From assembly GCA_963589425.1 (NCBI GenBank), contig CAVAKZ010000001.1, positions 62,001-126,000 on the forward strand: a stretch of DNA of 64,000 bases, read 5' to 3'. The number at the start of each line of letters is the position of its first letter. Positions within the stretch are counted from its first letter, which is position 1. Positions 40,901-49,811 of the stretch are shown in pieces. This DNA comes from CAKRJP01 sp963589425. GTDB lineage: Bacteria; Bacillota; Clostridia; Lachnospirales; Lachnospiraceae. Below the pieces are notes generated by a model that saw nothing but the letters and a program-made list of their open reading frames with translations, made no database searches and was not told the origin of the DNA. The translations under genes and the position numbers were made by a program.

Positions 40901-43247
40901 CCCAATCTTCTCTCACCGCCATGGCCTTTAGCTTAATGGTAACCTGCCCATCATCTTCTAGTGCTTTACAGGTATCCTCTGACAGAACGATTCCTTTATC
41001 ACGTTCATATTTATTTTCATCTTTAGCCGTAGGATCTGTGTTGTCCAGGGTATAGTAAATAGTTGCATCTTCATCATCTCCTAAGCCTTCGTTGTTAGTA
41101 GGAACAGTTATGGTAAGCTTAGCACTCTCTCCGGAAACCTCAGTCTGATCAGCTTGTGCTATACCACTCTTCATCTCTTCTATGAAAACTGCCGGGCTTC
41201 TAAGAGTCTCTTGTGCACCCATATTAACTTTAGCATATACATATGAATCGCTCACATCATAAGGCTGGCCTTCCTTTAATTTCAGGGTTCCCCAGACTAC
41301 AAATTCCTGCCCTTTTGTTTCCTTTTGTTTAAAATTATCCCCTTCTACTCCTTGCCAGTTCACAGAGATTTCTTCATCATCCACTAGGTTATACTTCCCA
41401 TTGAGTATTTTCTCTACCGTTACTTTCGCTTCCTTCTCCTTTAATTGGCTTAAAACCTTGTCAAAAGTAGGCGCATAATTCACATCTATCGCTTCCGCAT
41501 CGGCCTTTTGTGTAGGCCAGTCTATGCTAAGTACCTTGGCCTTTCTTGTGATGAAGTCAAAATTGAAGTAAACCATAGTTGTAGAATTTTCCATTGTCTT
41601 TGCTTCTGTGTCATCGTAAAGTGTAACTTCACCAGTATTCTCTACCTTAATTTTAACCGGTTCTACATCAGCTTCCTCTTCATCATCACTGCTAATAATC
41701 TTTAAGTTAATAGTAACCTCGTCAGCGAAACTGTATTGGTTCTCCCTTTTCATGGCACTATTGATTCCTATACCAAGGCCCATAGTATATTTTTTATTAA
41801 AATCTACAGAGCTGTCGTGGTCTTTAAGATAGCCATTTGAGAAGGCCAGGAGTTTTGTAAGGCTATCATCTGCAAAAGCTGTTCCATTGACACCTGTTAC
41901 CTGCAAGCTCCAACAACTTTTATCTTTATATTGTACCAACTTGGCTATTGTGCTTAGATCAGTAGCTGTCTTCCATGTATCATCATGCATAGGGGCCTTA
42001 AAGGTCATTTCAATAGATTTAAGTTGTTTTGTGATTGTCAATTCAACCGGATTTGAAGCGGCATCCACACTGTAATCATTACTCTGTTTTTCAGCGATCA
42101 GATAGACATGATATGTTCCATCGTAATAGTTTTCACTCCATTTTTTATCCCATCTAAACTCTGCCGTTCCGGACTCTGTATCTGTACCGATGTATTGATA
42201 AGATACAATGGAACTTCCAGAAGCATTCCATTCTCCATCTGTCACTAAAAAGGATACAAAGCTTGTTCTTGTATCGCCGGTTTTATCGCTAATTGTGTAG
42301 GGAACACTCACTTTCCCATCGCCCATGGTAACACTTTTTTCTTTAGGGATACTTGCAGTTAGCCTGTCGTCGATCAATGTCAGCTTATATTCAGCATCCT
42401 TATACAAATAGGGGCCGTCATCTGAAACTCGGCTTTCTTCTTTCCCATTTTTTCCATCTGAATCAAATTTTGTAGAAAAAAGTATTTTTTCTTGATTCAA
42501 AAGAAGAGATGGAGAGATTCCGTAGCTATCAGTGTTGTTTTCGATGATGTCAGTATCTGGAAGCGTCCCATCTGCATCTACATATGTAAGCTTATCCTCA
42601 CTCGTTCGTGCCCAGTAGGCCTGGCCCTTTTTAGATAATAACCTAGCCATTTTTTCTATCCCTGAATAATCACTATAATCTCCAACATACCAGGGAAGGG
42701 AAATTGCTTCTTCTTCATTCGTATATACATTTGTTCTTTTTATGATTGCATTCTTTTCTGTTTCAGTTAAATCATTTGTATAAAAATGGGATCCATTTAA
42801 TTTATCAATTACAGTCGTTCCATCTTTCTCATAAAGAGAAGTTCCAAGTACACTCATACAATCCAGCAAAAGTGCCTTATCACTCATCAAATACTTTCCT
42901 TCTTTATCCTTATAAAGATCTTTGTTTATCACCTGAAATTTCAAAGGACTGCCATCCGCATCCTGACCTAAATACACATAACTTCTAAAGTAATGCTGGG
43001 CATTTTTATTACCATTATTCTGCCTGCAGACATTCATGGAGGTTCCATCCGTTACGATATTTCCAGTCCCAAGCCACGTATTAGTAGCAGTTTGAACATT
43101 GCCCTTATCTTCTACATTCTTTTTTATGGTTTGACTATCCTCCGCCCGCGCTTTCAGCCCATACCCCACTCCCAGGGCAAGGCCCATCACCACCAGGCAG
43201 CCTAAAAGCAATCGAATTCTTTTTTTCTTTAAAGCCCTTTTCTTCAT
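37998..43247 (-). CDS. Large Ig-repeat cell-surface protein
   Basis: This 1749-residue protein has a signal peptide (about 1-36) and an N-terminal domain like those of the DUF6273 type (AQHYFRSYVYLGQ; SLPWYVGDYSDYSG; YWARTSED). A chitobiase-like domain lies near 700-790 (ATIYYTLDNTDPTAKD). Five Ig-like repeats with the core SYQWQ (or YEWQ) alternate with InlB-type or bacterial repeats (FAGWKIND, FKKWKIVNG, FEKWVVVRG). An X2-like domain and a Ser/Thr-rich stalk precede a C-terminal membrane segment with RKLIRRKEDEDLF. There is no LPXTG motif. It has its own promoter and terminators, so it is probably an adhesin or structural surface protein independent of the CIS operon. Confidence 0.85.
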   Translation of the reverse strand: MKKRALKKKRIRLLLGCLVVMGLALGVGYGLKARAEDSQTIKKNVEDKGNVQTATNTWLGTGNIVTDGTSMNVCRQNNGNKNAQHYFRSYVYLGQDADGSPLKFQVINKDLYKDKEGKYLMSDKALLLDCMSVLGTSLYEKDGTTVIDKLNGSHFYTNDLTETEKNAIIKRTNVYTNEEEAISLPWYVGDYSDYSGIEKMARLLSKKGQAYWARTSEDKLTYVDADGTLPDTDIIENNTDSYGISPSLLLNQEKILFSTKFDSDGKNGKEESRVSDDGPYLYKDAEYKLTLIDDRLTASIPKEKSVTMGDGKVSVPYTISDKTGDTRTSFVSFLVTDGEWNASGSSIVSYQYIGTDTESGTAEFRWDKKWSENYYDGTYHVYLIAEKQSNDYSVDAASNPVELTITKQLKSIEMTFKAPMHDDTWKTATDLSTIAKLVQYKDKSCWSLQVTGVNGTAFADDSLTKLLAFSNGYLKDHDSSVDFNKKYTMGLGIGINSAMKRENQYSFADEVTINLKIISSDDEEEADVEPVKIKVENTGEVTLYDDTEAKTMENSTTMVYFNFDFITRKAKVLSIDWPTQKADAEAIDVNYAPTFDKVLSQLKEKEAKVTVEKILNGKYNLVDDEEISVNWQGVEGDNFKQKETKGQEFVVWGTLKLKEGQPYDVSDSYVYAKVNMGAQETLRSPAVFIEEMKSGIAQADQTEVSGESAKLTITVPTNNEGLGDDEDATIYYTLDNTDPTAKDENKYERDKGIVLSEDTCKALEDDGQVTIKLKAMAVREDWVDSEVSTATIVFYKKNTVTVTDATIKDRTEEKPADEQAENTHIYKVRGETEITLLPEDKTSEGKEFAGWKINDKEEPLDNNTYTTERKDIQIEAVYNQLEAPKITAGPQAAAVTDGGSTEFTVQVTSPEKYSDSLSYQWQKKEVGAEEFTNLIDSKDSISGANTDTLTLTGLTYSQNGEEYRCIVKYKEIDGKTEKEAEASPSTSAILTVDKAKDKLTIKTNPQDVTIKEKTDAVFTVEAEVGYEGDSLSYQWQKAAKDSEEFTDIEGATEATYTLSGASMDENGTKYRCLVKEVDEKETDETKKEVASKTSESASLTVENAYSIDITKQPENASVAAGKSATFSVEASSFYEMVYEWQADYHDGKGYQKVGSDSTYTIKKVSKDLSGTTFKCVISLKENSDISVTSQEVVLNVDGADYTVTVNKGTASPESCKAGDTVTIKAEDAEEGMSFKKWKIVNGDVKLEDAESAETSFVMPKEDVELTAVYKENSDIQITAQPENVSISEGASASFTVVASSSHELSYQWQEDKGDGKGFQNVGNEETYTIASVTSDQNGARYQCIITAKDDEEMTITSSEAVLTVTASTYTIKVNNGSGSVSESVAGQVITVTANDAPEGQEFEKWVVVRGKANLADITSKETTFTMPAANVELDVKYRNQIDGPTISKQPQSVTVYAGSSTSFTVEASGEEISYQWQVDKGDGSGFQDISGASNATYRVYTEDCSMNGYRYQCLVSNRAGTATSDGAILTVSYKITQGAGASWQKNSSSGLTFKGSGAYDKFKSVKIDGERLSGSNYTKSADPTVINLSATYLQTLTNGTHTLTLVWEDGSAEAEFSVSGTATGSSSTTASSSGTSKSSTSSGSTGTTSDKAKTSSTESKKESGTTNMPIVNKSKSSTKDSTTKTTGSTNKGNTGSVKTLEEGDSTGSSRLNRYAAIISLVVVAGCGLGGGATLLVRKLIRRKEDEDLF

Positions 43248-43325
43248 ATCGCCACTCCTCTTCTTTAATTTTTTAATTTATCTTCAGTTTCTTTTATGGT
43301 CTAATAACCCACTTTTCTATTCTTA

Positions 43326-43353
43326 ATTATACTCAGCCATATTTTTTTGTCTA
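43326..43353 (-). promoter_or_regulatory. Predicted promoter of the surface protein gene
   Basis: On the minus strand TAGACA (43348-43353) and a perfect TATAAT (43326-43331) are 16 nt apart. The leader is about 70 nt and ends with AGGAG before ATG 43247. Nothing else is seen in the 254-nt gap except the terminator at 43427-43480. Confidence 0.65.
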
Positions 43354-43426
43354 TAAGCTGGGATGCTTTTCTCTTCATTTTATACGAAGCGGCCCCTTGC
43401 AAAGCTAATATCCCCTCCCTTACATA

Positions 43427-43480
43427 ACAAAAAAGAACCCCGTGGCCAGGAGTTTTTGCCTCCAGCCACACGGGGTTCTT
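43427..43480 (-). terminator. Terminator after the ATP synthase/aldose-epimerase operon
   Basis: The minus strand has a long GC-rich stem starting AAGAACCCCG and ending CGGGGTTCTT, with an inner TGGC/GCCA and GGAG/CTCC extension, followed by TTTTTTG. It lies 22 nt after the epimerase stop codon. Confidence 0.88.
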
Positions 43481-43501
43481 GATATCTGCTTATTTACTTT
43501 A

Positions 43502-44371
43502 TTATCCTACAATAATCTGATACTCTTTCTTGAAGGTCTCTCCGGCCTCTGTCCTATTCACATTCTCCTTCTGGGATAATTCCTGATCAAATCCTATATT
43601 ATCGCATCTGCCCATCCATGGCTCCAAGCATACAAACGGGGCATCCTTTACCGACCAGATTCCAAAGTTTGGAAAGCCTTCAGCCTTCATTCCTACATAG
43701 GGGCTTCCATCTTTTCTGCAAAGCCATACTTCCTCGATCTGGCTATGATCAAAGATTAAAGCATCTTTTTCAAAGAGTTTTTCTGTTACCGGGCAGCGCT
43801 CCTGATCCAGTTCTAATTCTGATACTGCCTTAGGATCTACCGCTTCTTCTTTCGGGTCAATCAGCACATAGGAAAGTTTCTCTTTACCGGGAAATCTCAA
43901 AATATAATCTTCTTTTTTCTCCTCCGGCCTTCCGAAACGAAATGCCGGATGGCCTCCGATGGTAAAATAGATAGTCTCATTTGATGGATTATTTACTTCC
44001 CATTTCACCTTAATGACATTTTCCTCTAAGCTATAGGTGATAAGCAGCCTGAAATCATAGGGATATTTTTTCCTTGTTTCCTCTGAGGATTCCAGAAGAA
44101 AGCTGGCTTTTTTGTCATCTGCGCAGATACACGCAAAATCACTGTCTCTTGCAAATCCATGCTGGGATGTAGGGTACTGAGCTCCCTTTATTTTTACTGT
44201 GTTTTTGTAGGTCTTTCCTACATTTGGGAAAAGTACCGGTGCATGGCGCTTCCAGTATTTTGCATCAGCTTCCCAGAGAACTTCCTCTCCCCTTTTCTTA
44301 TCAAAAATGCGAGTCAGCTCTGCCCCATACTCTGCGATTTCCACACAAAGATTTTCATTTTCTAATTTCAT
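43502..44371 (-). CDS. Aldose 1-epimerase family protein (LacX-like)
   Basis: This 289-residue galactose-mutarotase-like protein has AEYGAELTRIFDKKRGEEVLW-type start (shown in part), HAPVLFPNVGKT, the active-site-like HGFARDSDF, and IGGHPAFRFG near residue 150. Family members interconvert anomers of free or phosphorylated sugars; the exact sugar cannot be read. I chose the ATG at 44371, with GAGGG at 6 nt, over one 12 nt upstream. It follows atpC by only 19 nt and precedes the terminator, so it appears to be read with the ATP synthase genes, an unusual pairing. Confidence 0.82.
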   Translation of the reverse strand: MKLENENLCVEIAEYGAELTRIFDKKRGEEVLWEADAKYWKRHAPVLFPNVGKTYKNTVKIKGAQYPTSQHGFARDSDFACICADDKKASFLLESSEETRKKYPYDFRLLITYSLEENVIKVKWEVNNPSNETIYFTIGGHPAFRFGRPEEKKEDYILRFPGKEKLSYVLIDPKEEAVDPKAVSELELDQERCPVTEKLFEKDALIFDHSQIEEVWLCRKDGSPYVGMKAEGFPNFGIWSVKDAPFVCLEPWMGRCDNIGFDQELSQKENVNRTEAGETFKKEYQIIVG

Positions 44372-44390
44372 GATTTCCCTCATATTTTCT

Positions 44391-44795
44391 TTAATCGATA
44401 CTCATACGCACCAAAGCTCGATTTAACTTTGCCTTAGCCACCTTGTACTCTCGGTCTGAAAGCCCTGTTTTATTCAAGATCTCTTCCGCCCGCTCCTTGG
44501 CATTTTGTGCCCGGTTCTTGTCAATATCCTCGCTCCACTCCCAGGTGGTAGCCAACACACGACACTTCCCGTCTACCATGGTAAGCATACCGCCGATGCA
44601 GGCAGCCCTTCGAACAGTTTCATCCTCCAGGACTATATGGGCTTCTCCCATACCGATGCCGGTACAAAAATCCATATGGTCTGCCAAAATTGCCCGGTCT
44701 CCGGTGATGGTTCTCACTACCACTCGCGCCACATCTCCTTCAAATAGCAAGCCGTCGGGAGTACCTATTTGTAATGGGAAAGTCTTCATAGACAT
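44391..44795 (-). CDS. atpC: F-type ATP synthase epsilon subunit
   Basis: This 134-residue protein has the beta-sandwich start FPLQIGTPDGLLFEGDVARV and a C-terminal helical hairpin with RAEEILNKTGLSDREYKVAKA (shown in part). The epsilon subunit links the rotor to the c ring and can inhibit ATP hydrolysis. It is the last ATP synthase gene, 9 nt after atpD. Confidence 0.95.
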   Translation of the reverse strand: MSMKTFPLQIGTPDGLLFEGDVARVVVRTITGDRAILADHMDFCTGIGMGEAHIVLEDETVRRAACIGGMLTMVDGKCRVLATTWEWSEDIDKNRAQNAKERAEEILNKTGLSDREYKVAKAKLNRALVRMSID

Positions 44796-44804
44796 CCTCC
44801 TTTA

Positions 44805-46196
44805 CTACTTCTTTGCCTTTTCAAATACATCCTCGATGGTTGCCGCGTAGAGGAAGGCTCCCTCCGGAAGATCATCGCATTCTCCATCTAAGATCATCTT
44901 AAAGCCCCGGATGGTCTCCTTTAATGGTACATACTGACCCGGATTTCCAGTAAACTGCTCTGCTACGTGGAAGCTCTGGGACAGGAATCTTTGAATCTTA
45001 CGGGCGCGGCTTACAGACAGCTTATCTTCCTCTGACAGCTCATCCATACCCATAATCGCGATAATATCCTGCAGTTCCTTGTAGCGCTGAAGTACCTGCT
45101 GCACTCTCTTAGCCACATCATAATGTTCCTGTCCAACTACCTCCGGTGACAAAATACGGCTGGTGGACTCCAGTGGATCTACCGCCGGATAGATACCCTG
45201 ACTTGCAATATCACGGGACAATACGGTTGTTGCGTCCAAGTGGGTAAAGGTTGTAGCCGGGGCCGGGTCTGTAAGGTCATCCGCCGGTACATATACTGCC
45301 TGAACAGAAGTGATGGAGCCCTTTCTTGTGGAAGTAATACGCTCCTGCAAGGTACCCATCTCCGTTGCCAGGGTAGGCTGATAACCTACGGCTGATGGCA
45401 TACGTCCAAGTAAGGCAGACACCTCAGATCCTGCCTGGGTAAATCGGAAAATGTTATCAATAAAAAGAAGCACGTCCTGATTCTTCTCGTCACGGAAGTA
45501 CTCTGCCATAGTAAGACCGGAAAGGGCTACTCTCATACGAGCTCCAGGCGGCTCGTTCATCTGACCATAAACCATAACGGTTTTATCGATAACTCCACTT
45601 TCCTGCATTTCTCCGTAAAGGTCATTACCCTCACGGGTACGCTCTCCAACACCGGTAAATACCGACAATCCACCGTGGGCAGTTGCCACGTTGTTAATCA
45701 GCTCTTGGATCAGCACCGTCTTACCTACACCGGCACCTCCAAATAAACCAATCTTTCCACCCTTGGCATAAGGGCAAATTAAGTCAACAACCTTAATACC
45801 TGTCTCAAAAATCTCTGTGGCAGGATTCTGTTCCTCATAAGATGGTGCCGGACGATGGATACTCCAACGCTCTGTAGTCTCCGGTTCCGGTTTATTATCG
45901 ATGGGCTGTCCTAAGAGGTTAAATACACGTCCCAGGCAAGCTTCCCCAACCGGCACGGCGATGGAATCGCCGGTGTCCACTGCTTTGGTTCCTCTGGTTA
46001 ATCCATCGGTAGAATTCATTGCAATGCAGCGTACTACATTGTCTCCTACCTGCTGAGCAACTTCCGCAATGAGTTTTGCACCATTTAATTCAATCTCAAT
46101 GGCATTTTGCAGTGCAGGCAGTTCATCGTGGGCAAAACGAATATCCAATACCGGACCGATGACCTGTACCACCTCGCCAATGTGTTTTTCACTCAT
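44805..46196 (-). CDS. atpD: F-type ATP synthase beta subunit
   Basis: This 463-residue catalytic subunit has Walker A GGAGVGKTVLIQ, GERTREGNDLY with the catalytic Glu/Arg region, and the DELSEED-type loop as MDELSEEDKLSVSRARK. It hydrolyses or makes ATP at three alternating sites in F1. Length and motifs are normal for the family. It follows atpG by 35 nt. Confidence 0.98.
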   Translation of the reverse strand: MSEKHIGEVVQVIGPVLDIRFAHDELPALQNAIEIELNGAKLIAEVAQQVGDNVVRCIAMNSTDGLTRGTKAVDTGDSIAVPVGEACLGRVFNLLGQPIDNKPEPETTERWSIHRPAPSYEEQNPATEIFETGIKVVDLICPYAKGGKIGLFGGAGVGKTVLIQELINNVATAHGGLSVFTGVGERTREGNDLYGEMQESGVIDKTVMVYGQMNEPPGARMRVALSGLTMAEYFRDEKNQDVLLFIDNIFRFTQAGSEVSALLGRMPSAVGYQPTLATEMGTLQERITSTRKGSITSVQAVYVPADDLTDPAPATTFTHLDATTVLSRDIASQGIYPAVDPLESTSRILSPEVVGQEHYDVAKRVQQVLQRYKELQDIIAIMGMDELSEEDKLSVSRARKIQRFLSQSFHVAEQFTGNPGQYVPLKETIRGFKMILDGECDDLPEGAFLYAATIEDVFEKAKK

Positions 46197-46231
46197 TTCG
46201 AATCTCCTTCATTTATCAAGGTAATCGATGG

Positions 46232-47095
46232 CTAGACGCCTTCTGCGCCGCCTACGATCTCCGTAATCTCCTGTGTAATACCAGCCTGACGAGCCCTGTT
46301 ATAGTAAAGATTAAGCTGCTCGATCATATCTCCTGCATTCTTTGTGGCAGAGTCCATAGCTGTACGTCTTGCCGCCAGCTCACTTGCCACACTTTCACAG
46401 ATAGCGGAATAGATCAGCCCTGCCAGATACTCCGGAACGATGCAGGCAAATACCTCCTCCGGATTTGGATCATACAAGGTCTGTTCAATCTTCTTTTGCT
46501 TGTCCCCATCCAGATTAGCTTCTGCAAGATCCGACAAGGGCAAAATCGGGAAGGACTCAGGGACCTGAGACAGCATGGAAATAAACTTAGTATAGCAAAG
46601 TTCAATATGCCCAAAGCTTCCTGCCTTGAATTCAGTACACAAAAGATTGGCAATGCTAAAGCAATCTGCCACGGAAACATCCGCCACTTCTGCAAATTCT
46701 TCTGTCAGTACTTCTATATTCTTTCGAAGGCAATATTCCACTGCCTTCTTGCCAACGGGAAGAACTACCACATCCTTCTCCCAGGCATCTGCCTCAAAGC
46801 ATTTAAAGAGGTTGGAGTTATATCCCCCGGCCATGCCTCTATCTCCGGCAATCATTACATAACAGCATTTATCATTGACTGGTTTCTTAACATAGGCTGA
46901 GCTAAAGCCTACATAGCCCTCTGCAATATCCTGCAAGGTCTCATGCAAGACCTCAAAATAAGGCTTGCAATTTTCTGCTTTTTCTTTGGCTTTACGCAGC
47001 TTGGAGGATGCTACAAGTTCCATTGCCTTGGTGATCTGCATGGTGCCTTGCACACTTTTAATGCGCAGCTTAATACTTTTCATATCTGCAGCCAT
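46232..47095 (-). CDS. atpG: F-type ATP synthase gamma subunit
   Basis: This 287-residue rotor shaft subunit has the conserved N-terminal helix KLRIKSVQGTMQITKAMELV-like pattern (residues 8-27) and the C-terminal ARRTAMDSATKNAGDMIEQL. It turns inside the alpha-beta ring. The ATG at 47095 has AAAGGAGG. Normal length. Confidence 0.97.
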   Translation of the reverse strand: MAADMKSIKLRIKSVQGTMQITKAMELVASSKLRKAKEKAENCKPYFEVLHETLQDIAEGYVGFSSAYVKKPVNDKCCYVMIAGDRGMAGGYNSNLFKCFEADAWEKDVVVLPVGKKAVEYCLRKNIEVLTEEFAEVADVSVADCFSIANLLCTEFKAGSFGHIELCYTKFISMLSQVPESFPILPLSDLAEANLDGDKQKKIEQTLYDPNPEEVFACIVPEYLAGLIYSAICESVASELAARRTAMDSATKNAGDMIEQLNLYYNRARQAGITQEITEIVGGAEGV

Positions 47096-47113
47096 ATGCT
47101 TCCTCCTTTATAT

Positions 47114-48643
47114 TTATTTCTCAGATTGCATACTAATAAATTGCTCTGTATAAGCATTTAATACAGCAAGAAGCTTCTCTTCTGTGGCTTTCTCCAGCTT
47201 TCCGCTAGTACGAACCAGCTGAACAAATTCCACGCCCTCTGCATCCGTGTCTAGATAACGGAAGAGACCTGCCTCATACTCTTTTACATCTTTTGTATTT
47301 ATCTTAGCCAACAGATTGTGAGTAGCAGCGTAAATAATTGCCACCTGCTTCTCTACGGAAACAGGAGACTCCTGATTTTGCTTTAAAATCTCTACGATAC
47401 GTTCACCCTGGGCCAGCCGGGCCTTGGTATCTTCATCAAGATCAGAACCAAACTGGGCAAATCCCTGCAGCTCACGATACTGAGAATAGAGAAGCTTTAA
47501 GTTGCCGGACACCTGCTTCATTGCCTTTACCTGAGCATTTCCACCTACACGGGATACGGAAATACCTGGGTTTACCGCCGGCATAATTCCTGAATGGAAC
47601 ATCTCAGTCTCCAGGTAAATCTGGCCATCTGTAATGGAAATAACATTGGTCGGGATATATGCCGATACATCTCCTGCCTGGGTCTCAATAATAGGCAAGG
47701 CTGTCAAAGATCCGGCTCCGTGGGCGTCATCCATTTTCGCTGCTCTCTCAAGAAGTCTTGAGTGAAGATAGAATACGTCTCCGGGATATGCTTCACGTCC
47801 CGGCGGTCTTCTGATCAAGAGAGAAAGGGCACGGTATGCCACTGCATGCTTACTAAGGTCATCATAGATTACCAGGGCATGCTTGCCCTTTGCCATAAAA
47901 TACTCACCAATAGAGCATCCTGTATATGGGGCAATGTACTGCAGCGGCGCCGCATCAGAAGCAGTAGCTGCTACTACAACGGTGTAATCCATAGCTCCGG
48001 CTCTTTGCAGTTTCTCTACTAAAGTTGCAACAGTGGACCGCTTCTGTCCAATGGCAACGTAGATACAAATCACGTCTCCGCCCTTCTGGTTTAAGATCGT
48101 ATCAATTGCGATCTGGGTCTTACCTGTCTGACGGTCTCCGATAATTAACTCACGCTGTCCACGACCAATAGGGATCATGGAGTCGATGGCCTTGATACCG
48201 GTCTGCAAAGGCTCTGTAACGGGCTGTCTCTCGCAGATACCCGGTGCCGGGCTCTCTACTGCTCGAAACTCGCTGGTCTCAATAGGACCTGCTCCGTCGA
48301 TGGGCTGCCCCAATGCATTTACAACACGGCCGATCATGGCATCTCCGACAGGCACTGAAACAACCTTTCCGGTACGTTTTACTGTCTGGCCTTCACCGAT
48401 ATTTTCATCGGAACCGAAGACTACGATGGATACCATGTTCTCTTCCAAATTCTGTGCCATTCCGAAGCTTCCATCTTCAAACTCTAGAAGCTCTCCAGCC
48501 ATACAAGCCGTCAGTCCGCTGGCTCTTGCAATACCGTCACCTACCGAAAGTATAGTACCGGTTTCGCTTTGCTGAATTGCATTGTCATAATATTTGATCT
48601 GGCTTCGGATGATTTTGGATATTTCTTCAGGTTTAAATTGCAT
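47114..48643 (-). CDS. atpA: F-type ATP synthase alpha subunit
   Basis: This 509-residue regulatory subunit has Walker A GDRQTGKTQIAIDT and the alpha-type signature PAVNPGISVSRVGG. It alternates with beta subunits in F1. It lies 18 nt before atpG and 66 nt after atpH. Confidence 0.98.
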   Translation of the reverse strand: MQFKPEEISKIIRSQIKYYDNAIQQSETGTILSVGDGIARASGLTACMAGELLEFEDGSFGMAQNLEENMVSIVVFGSDENIGEGQTVKRTGKVVSVPVGDAMIGRVVNALGQPIDGAGPIETSEFRAVESPAPGICERQPVTEPLQTGIKAIDSMIPIGRGQRELIIGDRQTGKTQIAIDTILNQKGGDVICIYVAIGQKRSTVATLVEKLQRAGAMDYTVVVAATASDAAPLQYIAPYTGCSIGEYFMAKGKHALVIYDDLSKHAVAYRALSLLIRRPPGREAYPGDVFYLHSRLLERAAKMDDAHGAGSLTALPIIETQAGDVSAYIPTNVISITDGQIYLETEMFHSGIMPAVNPGISVSRVGGNAQVKAMKQVSGNLKLLYSQYRELQGFAQFGSDLDEDTKARLAQGERIVEILKQNQESPVSVEKQVAIIYAATHNLLAKINTKDVKEYEAGLFRYLDTDAEGVEFVQLVRTSGKLEKATEEKLLAVLNAYTEQFISMQSEK

Positions 48644-48709
48644 GTTTCCTATACCATCCTTTATAGAATCATTTCTTTATATAGAATCACTTCTACACCA
48701 ATTTCTTTA

Positions 48710-49240
48710 TTAACTATTTAATTGCTTGGAAAGACCACTCATGCGTCCCTTTAAGGTTCCGTCCAGTTGCTTTCCATCCATTTCCACGCGAAGTCCTGCC
48801 ACTACAGAAGCATCAATTTTCTGATTTAAAAGAACAGTCTTTCCGCTCATCTTTTCTAGTCTGGTGGTCAGTCCCTTAGCCTGTACCTCGCTTAGAGGAA
48901 TGGCACTGTATACCACTGCTTCTGTAATATTATGGTCCACGTTATAACGTCTTGTGTACTCTTCACAGCATTGGGAAAACTCCCTAATGATGTTGTGCTC
49001 ACACAATAATTTCATAAAATTTAGTAAATAGTGTTGGACATTAGCGCCGAATGCGGCGTCTAAAAGCTTCACTCTCTCCGCTTTCGGAATGGAAGGTTCC
49101 CCTAGGAGCTTGATATAATCCGGATTTTCACGGAATAATTCACGGACCTCTTTTAGCTGGTCCATGAGTTGATCCACCAGGCCCTCTTCCATAGCTAAAT
49201 CATATAATCCACTACCATATACCTTAGCTGTCTGTGTCAT
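48710..49240 (-). CDS. atpH: F-type ATP synthase delta subunit
   Basis: This 176-residue stator subunit has AKVYGSGLYDLAMEEG at its start and the C-terminal DASVVAGLRVEMDGKQLDGT pattern of the OSCP/delta family. It connects F1 to the b subunits. Its ATG overlaps the atpF stop by 4 nt. Confidence 0.95.
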   Translation of the reverse strand: MTQTAKVYGSGLYDLAMEEGLVDQLMDQLKEVRELFRENPDYIKLLGEPSIPKAERVKLLDAAFGANVQHYLLNFMKLLCEHNIIREFSQCCEEYTRRYNVDHNITEAVVYSAIPLSEVQAKGLTTRLEKMSGKTVLLNQKIDASVVAGLRVEMDGKQLDGTLKGRMSGLSKQLNS

Positions 49241-49734
49241 GATGCCTCACCTACATTGGAAATAAATTCATCAATTAGTTTCTCATGATCCTTTTCGCTA
49301 ATCTCTCGCTCAATCACCTTGCCGGCAATATCCATAGCTATTCCGCCGATTTCGCCCTTAAGTTCATTGACAGCCTTCTTCTTCTCCTGTGCAATGTCAC
49401 TCTCTGCCTTAGCCTTAATGGCTGCGGCCTGACGATTGGCCTCCTGAATTACCTCTTCGCTCTGAAGAGCAGCACTCTTCTGGGCACTGCTAATAAGAGC
49501 ATTGGCTTTCTCCTTGGCATCTGCCATGTTCTGCTCATACTCTGCCTTAATGGCCTCGGCTTCTTCCTTTGCTTTTTGAGCTTCTGTAATTTCTGCCGTC
49601 GCCATGGCTTTTCTCTTCTCCAAAACCTCGTTGATAGGTTTTAACAGGAAGCGTTTAATTAGATACAGCTGAATAAAAAGGTTACAAATCTGGGCAACAA
49701 AGGTCCACGGGATAATTGTTACTAAATCCTGCAT
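49237..49734 (-). CDS. atpF: F-type ATP synthase b subunit
   Basis: This 165-residue stator subunit has one N-terminal membrane helix (FVAQICNLFIQLYLIKRFLL) followed by a long charged coiled coil. I chose the ATG at 49734; a TTG 12 nt upstream abuts the GGAGG site and cannot be served by it. A single b gene implies a homodimer. Confidence 0.93.
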   Translation of the reverse strand: MQDLVTIIPWTFVAQICNLFIQLYLIKRFLLKPINEVLEKRKAMATAEITEAQKAKEEAEAIKAEYEQNMADAKEKANALISSAQKSAALQSEEVIQEANRQAAAIKAKAESDIAQEKKKAVNELKGEIGGIAMDIAGKVIEREISEKDHEKLIDEFISNVGEAS

Positions 49735-49811
49735 CTTCGCCTTCAACCTCCTTCTTCTTGCATTTTGTTCATCCTTAAGGAAAATCCTTTCGTCAAATAA
49801 CGAAGCTTTGA

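Noticed and set aside
37998..43247. Sortase-anchored (LPXTG) protein
   Set aside because: The C-terminus has a membrane helix and charged tail but no LPXTG or similar motif before it.
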